Shown piece by piece: positions 1 through 6,128 of a stretch of 10,574 nucleotides of DNA. Position numbers and translations under genes: made by a program. The notes beneath the pieces were generated by a model. It worked only from the letters and a program-made list of their open reading frames with translations. It did not search any database and was not told where the DNA came from. The stretch is from Cephalothrix simula. Lineage: Eukaryota; Nemertea; Palaeonemertea; Archinemertea; Cephalotrichidae. Numbering within the stretch: position 1 is the stretch's first letter; each line of letters opens with the position of its first letter. The stretch spans positions 1 to 10,574 of the forward strand of contig JAXIUW010221952.1 of NCBI GenBank assembly GCA_035591015.1, read 5' to 3'.

Positions 1-165
1 TTTACTGATAATAATGTGATATCAGGCATCTATCGTTAAATAAAACAGTTATTGCACCTTGTTTCGTGCAATACGAGCAGTTATTACACTCGGGACTGCA
101 CCCCTCGTGCAATAACTGCTTCGTATTGCACTCAAAAAGTTGTGCAATAACTGTATAATATCTAA
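1..165 (+). repeat. Palindromic MITE-like repeat, copy 1 (5' end cut by window)
   Basis: A nearly perfect palindrome spans 46-153. It begins CAGTTATTGCAC, ends GTGCAATAACTG, and contains nested repeats of the same GTGCAATAACTG and CGTATTGCAC words around a centre near 99. Upstream is ATCGTTAAATAAAACAG. The same flank, stem sequence and TATAATAT 3' flank occur in reverse orientation at 5417-5536, so this is a dispersed family and not a chance hairpin. This copy has an enlarged, nested palindrome compared with the other. No coding capacity is apparent: the open frame across it is a by-product of the palindrome. The left boundary lies outside the window. Confidence 0.75.
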
Positions 166-780
166 TATGTTCATTTAACACAACAATGCACATTCCTAAA
201 CAAGGCATTCGTGACCTTGATAACTGGTTTTTCATTAACAAAAGGTTTAATAATAGAGCATTATAGGCCTAAGACAGTTAGCCTTAGAACAATGTGCTTT
301 ATGCTTTTAACCTATATAAACCAGTACAAGGGTGTCAGTGGGGTCACCAGGTACAAATATTTTTTTACACTCTCTTTTTGTGCTATTTTTTAAAAATTAT
401 ATTTGTATTGACTGTATATCATAATTTCTATGCATTGGAGTAGCTACCAGCTTGAAATAAATTCACAAATATAAACAATATTTGATTGGCTGTGTGTGCA
501 CTATGCAGATATATGATTAAGGTGACGCTAAAAAGATGTAATCACAGCATGCCTATCTCAAAGGAAAGAGTACCTTCCCTTTATGATAATTAGTGAGACC
601 ACGTAAACGTGATGGATGATTTTCTGCATTTTACCGATTTCAGCTATGACGTCGGCGACTCGGCGTCTGAATTAATCTGACAAGCACACTCCTCGCCTTG
701 TACACCTCTGGTGAAAATTATCAATAATTGGTATATTCCATGATTCCGAGTTACCTTCAAATAACGTGGAAGATTGAAGC
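166..780. other. Non-coding stretch, nothing recognised
   Basis: AT-rich intergenic or intronic sequence. I see no exon with good splice sites, no convincing RNA gene and no long repeat. A short GC-richer patch near 647-668 contains a small inverted word (GACG..CGTC) but nothing that supports a function. Confidence 0.5.
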
Positions 781-790
781 CTTTTGTAGA

Positions 791-898
791 GAGTGGTGCT
801 ACCCAATCAGTCTAACGCGCAGTCCTTTGGGTAAATATCTGAAGGGCACGCGTTCGATGGGCCTGAGTCCGCTGAATACATATAACTAAAAAAAAACA
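791..898 (+). repeat. Possible degenerate tRNA-derived SINE fragment
   Basis: A weak A-box-like TGGTGCTACCC stretch near 794 is followed about 55 bases later by GCGTTCGATGG at 850-860. That resembles a Pol III B box (GGTTCGANNCC), but the final C pair is lost. An A-run ends the stretch near 889-898. Box order, spacing and A-rich tail fit a decayed tRNA-derived SINE. No cloverleaf folds and no target duplication was seen. It could also be chance. Confidence 0.25.
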
Positions 899-913
899 AT
901 TAAGACTTAACAG

Positions 914-945
914 AAGCGCTTTTGACTTAGAGTCTTCATCAGCTG
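914..945 (-). other. Hammerhead-ribozyme-like core motif, degenerate
   Basis: On the - strand, CTGATGA (936-942) is followed by A, then a GACT-CTA-AGTC hairpin (934 down to 924), then AAAA and the self-complementary word AGCGCT. This is the order of a type I hammerhead core (CUGAUGA, stem II, GAAA, very short stem III), as known from Penelope-like retroelements. The canonical GAAA is AAAA here and stem I pairs poorly, so an active ribozyme is unlikely. It may be a decayed relic or a chance match. Confidence 0.25.
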
Positions 946-1442
946 CGTTTACAAAATGTATTAATTGAATTCATTTCATTCATGTATAATAAATCTATTT
1001 ATGTGAAACTTGGTTGATAATAGTCTCAGGGCTGTGCCCCTTGATTAATTTTCACTCTCATTCCTTTAAATTGAATAATTCACTGCTACAATTTTATGCT
1101 TTAACTCTAACGTAAATTTATACATAATAATAAAATGAAACATGGAGATCATTTATGCAGAGGTTGAAATCGCAAATGTAGTATATGAATATGTGAATTT
1201 CTGAAAGTTGATAGCTGCCCTTAAATTGTATATACATGTACAAAGGCTTATTCCGAATTATTTCAAATAGAGACTACCTAGCACAATAGCACATAGTGAA
1301 CCTCTATTTAAAGAAGAACCCAGTCTTTTAAAGTTCACTGATACATGTACAGTCAAACTTCTATAACTGCACCTTTTTTAGTTCGGGTAAAAAAGTGCAC
1401 TTATAGAAAAAGTGCAACTACAGAAACTTGATATAAAAATTT

Positions 1443-1568
1443 TTAACCGGCATAAACTGCGAAAATCAGCTTGATGGCGATGTTTTCGCCTGGTACTTGG
1501 ATTCGAGAGACGAATTCGATGATCTTGGCTTTCTCGGCTAATGTCAGCGATTGGCTTTGCTTCTACAT
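1443..1568 (-). pseudogene. Decayed 5' end of a pogo/CENP-B-type transposase
   Basis: Reading the - strand from ATG at 1568-1566, the second codon is TAG. It is followed by an open stretch of about 39 codons beginning KQSQSLTLAEKAKIIEFVSR, containing PGENIAIKLIF, and ending at TAA (1445-1443). The LTLAEKAKIIE segment resembles the first helix of the psq-type helix-turn-helix at the N terminus of CENP-B, Tigger and pogo transposases, a DNA-binding domain. The catalytic DDE region is absent: only about 93 bp separate the stop from the terminal repeat. The immediate nonsense codon and the truncation make this a pseudogene. Assignment rests on motif recognition, not a database search. Confidence 0.68.
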
Positions 1569-1846
1569 TGGGGAATCTTGCCGGAAATTCCTCCTAGGGG
1601 AGGCCAACTACCATTATGTCTAGACAATTTCCTTTGAAAACGAATGTGTTATACAATGTGATGATTAGTTTTTGAATTCAGCGCAATTAAAAGCACCATT
1701 GGATTTGAAACGCACCATCATCAACTTGACAAATACGCTGGTGTTATTTTTTTGGTAAAAACTAGTTCGTATTAATAGTAATACACGTTTTGTTTTTGAA
1801 AAAGAAAAAATAACATACAATTTTTGAAAATTTTAAGTTCAGTTAA

Positions 1847-1947
1847 AGAAATTTTTGATTATTCAGTACTTGAAAGTGACTGAGGTGCAGTGAGCGAATA
1901 TAGAAAAAAGTGCAGTTATAGAATTCATAGTACATAAGAGATACACC
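1847..1947 (+). repeat. Internal direct repeat, copy 1 of 2
   Basis: About 101 bp, from AGAAATTTTTGATTATTCAG to AAGAGATACACC. It is nearly identical to 2129-2231, with only a few substitutions and small indels. Both copies lie in the pogo-like element and flank the tRNA-like module, so the pair could have arisen by tandem duplication or by exchange between element copies. Confidence 0.9.
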
Positions 1948-2000
1948 ATTTGCGCGACCGGGTACTATAACTCTTCTATCGAATCGTCCTTTTAAAGGGC

Positions 2001-2080
2001 GGCTATATAGCTCAGTCGGTTAGAGCGTTGTGTACTAGGTGACGTTGCCGGAGGTCGCGGGTTCGATCCCGACACACGAC
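2001..2080 (+). other. tRNA-like module (Pol III A and B boxes), likely pseudo-tRNA or SINE head
   Basis: GCTCAGTCGGTTAGAGC (2010-2026) is a perfect tRNA D-arm with an A box (TAGCTCAGTCGG, 2008-2019). GGTTCGATCCC (2060-2070) is a good B box, about 52 bases downstream, which is normal spacing. The acceptor ends do not pair, the T-stem has mismatches and no clear seven-base anticodon loop can be drawn, so it is not a functional tRNA as it stands. CGTTGTGT (2026-2033) can pair with ACACGACG (2073-2080), offering an alternative hairpin. It sits in the pogo-like element between the two direct repeats. It is best read as a tRNA-derived pseudogene or SINE head that could still bind Pol III factors. 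Confidence 0.65.
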
Positions 2081-2128
2081 GGGAAATTTCGTGGTCTTGT
2101 TTGCCAGTGCATTTCTCACTCATAATAC

Positions 2129-2231
2129 AGAAATTTTTGATCATTCAGTACTTGAAAGTGAGTGAGGTGCAGTGAGCGAATATAGAAAAAAAGTGCAGTT
2201 ATAGAAGGTCATAGTACATAAGAGAAACACC
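2129..2231 (+). repeat. Internal direct repeat, copy 2 of 2
   Basis: About 103 bp, partner of 1847-1947. It shares the TTCAGTACTTGAAAGTGA and GAGGTGCAGTGAGCGAATAT segments and one GTGCAGTTATAGAA motif. It is followed by the unique right terminus of the transposon. Confidence 0.9.
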
Positions 2232-2304
2232 GGTCAAGACATCGACGTACGGGAATAGAAAATGTGCAACTACAAAGACGTGCAATTACAAAAGTTTGAC
2301 TGTA

Positions 2305-2660
2305 TATAGGCACAACGGAAAATTAAATTTTACTACAAATATTATCACAATCATGAACTCCCACAATATTTCCAGAACTTTGAATTTAAACAAAATACTG
2401 AAAATCATGACACACGCCAAAAACATAATAGCAATCAATTAAACTTGAATTCGCTGAAAACTGATGGAATAATTAGTTTTAAGTATCTCATTTTCAATGC
2501 GCAATAATACTAGGATGTGATGTCATCAGCATAGTGCACAAAATCCCTCATTTAACTCATATTACCAATATCATTGTGTATTCTATCCGTGCGGAATTGT
2601 AATATATCGTATTTGATTATCGAAAAATCAATTAGAACAACTGCAATTCACATTTAGGGT
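2305..2660. other. Non-coding 3' flank of the receptor gene
   Basis: AT-rich sequence downstream of the - strand receptor. It probably includes its 3' UTR. No further gene or clear repeat was seen. I found no AATAAA on the - strand here apart from the one overlapping the receptor stop codon. Confidence 0.45.
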
Positions 2661-2665
2661 TTATT
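2660..2665 (-). promoter_or_regulatory. AATAAA poly(A) signal candidate overlapping the receptor stop
   Basis: On the - strand the receptor ends ..CAA AAA TAA ACC, so AATAAA is formed by the last codon, the stop and the next base. It is the only AATAAA I see near the gene's 3' end. If used, the 3' UTR would be only tens of bases. A variant signal further downstream is equally possible. Confidence 0.35.
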
Positions 2666-3650
2666 TTTGTTGTTTGCACCTCAGGAAATTTAGAGTCATA
2701 GTTCGAAATTTTCTTCCAGCAATCATGTAAACCCAGAAATTAAGAAGAACATTAAGTGTTGTAAAAAATTCAGATCGCGTTGCAATTACAACACTAAAGA
2801 AGTTATACCTTATGAGAAAGTCAGTGGATACGATAGCACCGGGCAACATATCAGCAATCCAAAAGATTATACCACTAAATTGCTCAATCACGTTTGGAAA
2901 TTCACATGTTATAGCAATAAATGCAATAAAAATCGTTCTTAAGAAAAATTCAATATTAATTTTAGAATATTTTATCATCTTTTTTCTTTGTGAATGATTT
3001 TGTAAATAAGCAATTAAACATAAAATAGTTATGATTACAATAAGAATTATTGGAATCAAAATATCTAGGGCAGCAACTATTTGCGAATAAATAAAGATCC
3101 AGTTGTATAATACGGAATCGGAACTAAATAGTCTTAATACAAATTCTGCTATTCCAAGAGGGATATGAAGAATAAAAAGAAATATAGCAACACACGTTAT
3201 GATTATTTTAACGCGCTTCATAGTAAAAATTATTCTTGCTTTAAGAGGATATTTTAGAGCTACCCATCTTTCGATGCCAGCTAAAAATGTTAAAGTTAAG
3301 CTTGTAGCTTTAGAATATGGCAATAATCCTTCTCTTACAAAATACAAAGCAGTATTAATGTTTCTTAGCCTAAGGAATCTTTCACCGTACAGAATATGCA
3401 AATACAGACAAGGAATTTTGATGAAATACGAAAATAGAAATAAGATATCAAATAGAGCAATTAACTGTAGAATAAAACTTGTAGTAGTTTTTGGTGTTTC
3501 TTTTTGCAAAACACAAATGCAAAGTAAATTTTGAAATACTCCAATAGGTATACTTATCAAAGGAAAGTATATATAATAGGCATACTTATCAAAGGCTCTC
3601 TGATGGTCGTATAAGGTGTAGCCAAAGATATCCACTGGCATCCATGACAT
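2661..3650 (-). CDS. Class A (rhodopsin-type) GPCR, peptide-receptor-like, intronless
   Basis: A 329-residue seven-helix receptor of the plasma membrane, expected to signal through G proteins. Start: the first in-frame ATG is at 3650-3648. The open frame extends further 5' but holds no earlier ATG before a stop. Landmarks: TM1 about 27-49 with Asn41 (QNLL); TM2 58-79 with Asp68 (LIALFD); TM3 103-128 ending in ERW at 127-129 in place of DRY, then VALKYPL; TM4 148-168; TM5 185-214 with Pro200; TM6 237-258 with CEFP (249-252) matching CWxP; TM7 282-310 with NFWVY (304-308) in place of NPxxY, followed by GRKFR. The LNVLLNFWVY-GRKFR ending is typical of invertebrate peptide receptors of the FMRFamide/myosuppressin type. 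The ligand is unknown and the subfamily is not certain. The usual TM3-ECL2 disulfide cysteines and N-terminal glycosylation sites are absent. The single uninterrupted exon lies antisense to, and upstream of, the Sec16 exons. Confidence 0.87.
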   Translation of the reverse strand: MSWMPVDIFGYTLYDHQRAFDKYAYYIYFPLISIPIGVFQNLLCICVLQKETPKTTTSFILQLIALFDILFLFSYFIKIPCLYLHILYGERFLRLRNINTALYFVREGLLPYSKATSLTLTFLAGIERWVALKYPLKARIIFTMKRVKIIITCVAIFLFILHIPLGIAEFVLRLFSSDSVLYNWIFIYSQIVAALDILIPIILIVIITILCLIAYLQNHSQRKKMIKYSKINIEFFLRTIFIAFIAITCEFPNVIEQFSGIIFWIADMLPGAIVSTDFLIRYNFFSVVIATRSEFFTTLNVLLNFWVYMIAGRKFRTMTLNFLRCKQQK

Positions 3651-3689
3651 AGTCGCCACACAATCTGACTTAAGCGCTATGTCACTCAA

Positions 3690-4011
3690 TCCTAAACAAT
3701 GTAGCCCAAACTTTATGATTAGTTTCAGAACTGATGGTAGTTTGAATAAACCATTTTACAATGTCGCTGTATCAATATGTTGCTCCATAAAATAGTTTGA
3801 ATTATATTTGCATATGTTTTTCATAATAAAGACAGAATAATTTTGTATGAAAATTTATTCTTTAGTTTGAAAAATGCATCAATATAAAAATTATCATGTT
3901 ATATAATGGGTATTGTATTATTTTATTTCGACCTTGATTTCGACCCTACGTTCTATATATTATTCAAATATAGTTCAGTCTGTAGTCATATTTGAAATTT
4001 TAGATACATGT
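3690..4011. other. 5' flank of the receptor gene, nothing firm
   Basis: Very AT-rich. It would hold the promoter and 5' UTR of the - strand receptor. No convincing core promoter motif or splice-linked upstream exon could be fixed. An in-frame TAA lies upstream, near 3755. Confidence 0.4.
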
Positions 4012-4199
4012 AGGACGAAATGAAATTTTGATATTGGATACATGTTCAGTATATGAGATCATATGATTTTTTCGACGAGGACAAGGCATAAAATGATATT
4101 GGACGAGGCGCGCAGCGCCGATTCTAATATCATTTTGTACCTTGTCCAAGTTGGAAAATCGTACACCGAGCATGCATCCAATACCAAACTTTCGTTGAC
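4012..4199. repeat. Foldback palindrome of about 188 bp
   Basis: Imperfect inverted arms of about 90-100 bp meet at GGCGC-GCA-GCGCC (4107-4119). Matching blocks from centre outward: AATGATATT/AATATCATT, GGACAAGG/CCTTGTCC, GATTTT/AAAATC, TATTGGATACATG/CATGCATCCAATA and GACGAAA/TTCGTTGAC. Arms this long and sequential indicate a foldback or MITE-type element. No coding frame and no clear target duplication were found. Confidence 0.8.
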
Positions 4200-4726
4200 A
4201 AAAAGCTACGTTTCGGTAGTGAAATAGTTTAAATAAGTTTTAAGTATTGCAATACTGGAGTGTCCTGCGTCGAAAAGACATAAAGGAGACAACTCTCAAA
4301 AATATCTAAATACATAGGGTTCTGGGTTTATGTACACGCATTGCATTGAATATCCTATAAGATATGTACTGATAGCTATAATAGTCAAATGAGTGTCCCC
4401 TTTCGAAAATTAATTTTAGAGACAAGAATTCGTACATTATGTACATTCATTATAATAGAAACTCTTCAATAATTAGGTGACATAAATCGTCACGAAATTG
4501 ATAATATCGAATGTAGCTGAATTAAAAATGTACAGTGCTTTTTTGGTGATTTGCCTACATGATGAGCTTTGTTTTTAAGTTTTATGATTTTTTTATTTCT
4601 TGTAAAACAACGCCCACCGTGATGTACGTTTTTTTTTAATTTGCGAATTTTAAAAAATCGTTAAAAAGCTTTTGAAAGAAAACCATACAACATTATTGTA
4701 TTGCATTTATTTCATCTTTCTTATAG
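4200..4726. other. Intronic sequence upstream of the first visible Sec16 exon
   Basis: AT-rich, with no exon recognised. It ends in the pyrimidine-rich tract TTTCATCTTTCTTATAG, the acceptor for the exon at 4727. It is inferred to be the 3' end of a long Sec16 intron. Confidence 0.5.
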
Positions 4727-4924
4727 AGCAGTACCGGGTCAGTTCATTCTGGCGGTCCACCTCCAAGTCCTGGATACCAAAATAAATCGGTGGTTCCTCC
4801 GGCGATAAGTGAAAATCAGAAAAATGGTCCACCGCAAAATAATAAAGGTGGTTGGTTTGGTTGGTTTAAGTCAAAAGAAAAAACTGGGCCTCAAATGAAA
4901 TTACCTGATGATAAAAATCCTAGC
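4727..4924 (+). CDS. Sec16: Sec16 exon A (C-terminal region, GWFGWF and LPDDKNPS motifs)
   Basis: Sec16 is the large peripheral ER protein that organises ER exit sites and scaffolds COPII coat assembly. Its C-terminal region is known to bind Sec23 and Sec12. This exon has 198 bases, 66 codons, opening after TTTCTTATAG and closing at AGC|GTAAGT, phase 0 at both ends. It encodes a Pro/Ser/Gly-rich stretch (SVHSGGPPPSPGYQ), then GGWFGWFKSKEKTG, then MKLPDDKNPS. The aromatic basic patch followed by LPDDKNPS, joined to IVWD in the next exon, is the conserved landmark of metazoan Sec16 downstream of its central domain. Earlier exons lie outside the window or were not recognised. The last 24-27 bases and the donor are repeated several times in the following intron. 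Confidence 0.88.
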
Positions 4925-5087
4925 GTAAGTCTTGAAAATTCAAATTTATATCATTTTTATTTGCTGACCTTTAATGTCAATAGAAGTAATTTTCTTATAA
5001 ACCTGCCCGATGATTCAAGGTATAACGTAAGCTTTGTGAATATTAGTGAATATTCAAATTCATATCATTTTTTATTTACTGACACAG

Positions 5088-5153
5088 GCTGGTGACTTTA
5101 ATGTCAATAGTAGTAATTTTCTTATAAACTTGCCCAATGATTTAAGTCCTGGC
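5088..5153 (+). other. Candidate mini-exon in the Sec16 intron 1 array
   Basis: TTTTATTTACTGACACAG (acceptor ending at 5087) is followed by 66 bases without a stop and then GTAAGC at 5154. Read in phase 0 it gives 22 residues ending FLINLPNDLSPG, resembling the MKLPDDKNPS end of exon A. The flanking exons join in phase 0, so inclusion would keep the Sec16 frame. A related unit at 5334-5393 is open for 20 codons and ends KLPDDLSPS, but its donor is AT, not GT. Splicing is unproven; this could be a non-functional minisatellite. Confidence 0.35.
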
Positions 5154-5416
5154 GTAAGCTTTGAATATTCAAATTCCTATCATTTTTATTTACTGGCACA
5201 GACTCGTGACTTCAATGTCAATAAAAGTAATTTTCTTATAAATTTGCCCTACTTTGAATATTAAAATTACTATAATTTTTTATTTATGGACACAGACTTT
5301 GAATATTCAAATTCCTATAATTTTTAGACACAGACTGGTGACTTTAATGTCAGTAGAAGTAATATAAAACTGCCCGATGATTTAAGTCCTAGCATAAGCT
5401 TTTATTATTCAAATTA

Positions 5417-5536
5417 ATATTATACAGATATTGCACGAAAAAAGGTGCAATATCTGTTTTATTTAACGATTTTGGCTTGTTATCTCATGATTATTGGAAA
5501 ATATCATCTACCTGTACACCTAAATCGTTAAATAAC
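5417..5536 (-). repeat. Palindromic MITE-like repeat, copy 2, inserted in the intron array
   Basis: CAGATATTGCAC (5425-5436) pairs perfectly with GTGCAATATCTG (5445-5456) across an 8-base loop. A second inverted pair, ATTTAACGATTT (5461-5472) and AAATCGTTAAAT (5522-5533), brackets the rest. In reverse complement it matches the window-start copy: ATCGTTAAATAAAACAG, then TATTGCACCTT.TTTCGTGCAATA, then CTGTATAATAT. It splits a tandem-array unit between the AT-rich part and the CATTTTTTATTTACTGACA segment, so it inserted after the array formed. Exact target duplication is unclear. Confidence 0.78.
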
Positions 5537-5599
5537 ATTTTTTATTTACTGACACAGATTCGATAGAAGTAATTTTCTTATAAAGCTATTTTGTAACAG

Positions 5600-5747
5600 A
5601 TTGTTTGGGATCCAGTAAAGCAGCGTTGGATGAATAAAGACGGTGGTGATGAAGATCAAAAACCTGTAGCCCCACCACCTAAAGATATTCCCTCGCCCAC
5701 TGGTGCTCCACCCCAAGGCAATAGGTTTTCAAAACCACGTGGGATCG
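5600..5747 (+). CDS. Sec16: Sec16 exon B (IVWD motif)
   Basis: Acceptor TTTTGTAACAG precedes 5600 and donor GTAAGA follows 5747: 148 bases, entering in phase 0 and leaving after one base of a codon. It encodes IVWDPVKQRWMNKDGGDEDQ, then a proline-rich linker with KPVAPPPKDIPSPTGAPPQG and a basic NRFSKPRG end. Joined to exon A it gives LPDDKNPS-IVWDPVKQRW, matching the conserved LPDDKNxSIVWDxxxxxW block of Sec16 proteins. The Trp/basic pattern and the proline-rich continuation also agree with vertebrate SEC16A. This join is the strongest single piece of evidence for the gene identity. Confidence 0.9.
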
Positions 5748-5981
5748 GTAAGAAATTGGTTTATTTTTGTAGCATTTTTCATTTTTACAATATTTAAAAT
5801 TAAATTTCTAAAAACCGCCATTTATTCAAATTAAAATTTACAAAACTTTAATCTTAATTAAATTGCAAACAATAAAGCGTGCAAAAATTTCACCAATTTA
5901 CAGCTTGCAGGTTACGATCTAAAATTCAAACATATATACGAAACTTATCAATTTAACACTTGTAAGTTACTATCTTTATAG
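5748..5981 (+). other. Sec16 intron 2
   Basis: A 234-base AT-rich intron with GTAAGA donor and TATCTTTATAG acceptor. Nothing else was seen in it. Confidence 0.8.
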
Positions 5982-6128
5982 GAGCTCGGGGTCAATATGT
6001 GGATGTTTTAAATGATGGTAAAAATTCAAGTAAACCTTCTCCGACTGTGCCTTCAAATTTATTCAATGTTATGCCAAATACAGCTCCCCAAATTCCAACG
6101 AGTATGTTTGTACCGTCACCTTCTCAAG
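5982..6128 (+). CDS. Sec16: Sec16 exon C (ARGQYVDVLN and IPTSMFVPSP motifs)
   Basis: 147 bases. The split glycine codon (G from exon B plus GA) is completed here, then ARGQYVDVLNDGKN, a Ser/Pro linker, VPSNLFNVMPNTAP and QIPTSMFVPSPSQ. Metazoan Sec16 has the same order: an Ala-Arg-x-YVDVLN block and a later IPxxLFVPxP block. The exon leaves in phase 1 at CAAG|GTCAGT. The open frame runs on for some 80 codons into the intron to 6370, but that extension is not Sec16-like, and the good donor plus the phase match to exon D support splicing at 6128. Confidence 0.88.

Larger units (their letters stand above)
1359..2293. repeat. Seven GTGCARYTAYARAA motifs within the transposon
   Basis: Copies lie at 1359-1372 (reverse), 1395-1408, 1412-1425, 1910-1923, 2193-2206, 2264-2277 and 2280-2293. 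They cluster in the terminal and subterminal parts, with one in each internal direct repeat. Repeated subterminal words in DNA transposons are often transposase-binding sites. That role is inferred here. Confidence 0.65.
1348..2304 (-). mobile_element. Non-autonomous pogo/Tigger-like DNA transposon
   Basis: The element proper is 1350-2302 (953 bp), bounded by TA at 1348-1349 and 2303-2304, the target duplication of the Tc1/mariner/pogo group. The left terminus reads CAGTCAAACTTCTATAACTG and the inverted right terminus CAGTCAAACTTTTGTAATTG, matching over about 23 bases with few changes. Inside are repeated GTGCARYTAYARAA motifs, a - strand remnant encoding LTLAEKAKIIEFVSR (like the CENP-B/pogo N-terminal DNA-binding domain), two 100-bp direct repeats and a tRNA-like module. 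The transposase is otherwise deleted, so mobility would need a transposase from elsewhere. The strand given is that of the transposase remnant. Confidence 0.88.
4925..5599 (+). repeat. Sec16 intron 1 with tandem array derived from the exon end and splice donor
   Basis: Degenerate units of roughly 100-127 bp repeat the words CTGCCCGATGATTTAAGTCC, GTAAGCTTTGAATATTCAAA, ATCATTTTTATTTACTGACA and GACTTTAATGTCAATAG. The unit includes a counterpart of the last 27 bases of exon A (LPDDKNPS) plus its donor. Donor-like sites follow at 5027 (GTAAGC), 5154 (GTAAGC) and 5394 (ATAAGC, GT lost). Acceptor-like TTTACTGACACAG-type sites precede 5088, 5202, 5334 and 5558. A truncated unit abuts the true acceptor at 5599. 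The array is interrupted by an inserted palindromic repeat at 5417-5536. Confidence 0.82.

Noticed and set aside
2-241. 79-codon - strand frame at the window start
   Set aside because: It is produced by the nested palindrome, with no codon-use or domain support.
211-393. 60-codon + strand frame
   Set aside because: AT-rich, partly overlapping unremarkable sequence, no motif and no splice or start context.
2001-2080. Functional tRNA gene
   Set aside because: The D-arm and B box are good, but acceptor stem, T-stem and anticodon arm do not form a proper cloverleaf.
3199-3534. 111-codon + strand open frame
   Set aside because: It lies wholly antisense to the GPCR coding sequence and has no recognisable domain; it is a shadow of that gene.
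3651-3689. Upstream extension of the GPCR to a TTG codon
   Set aside because: A eukaryotic nuclear gene would start at ATG; the first in-frame ATG is at 3650.
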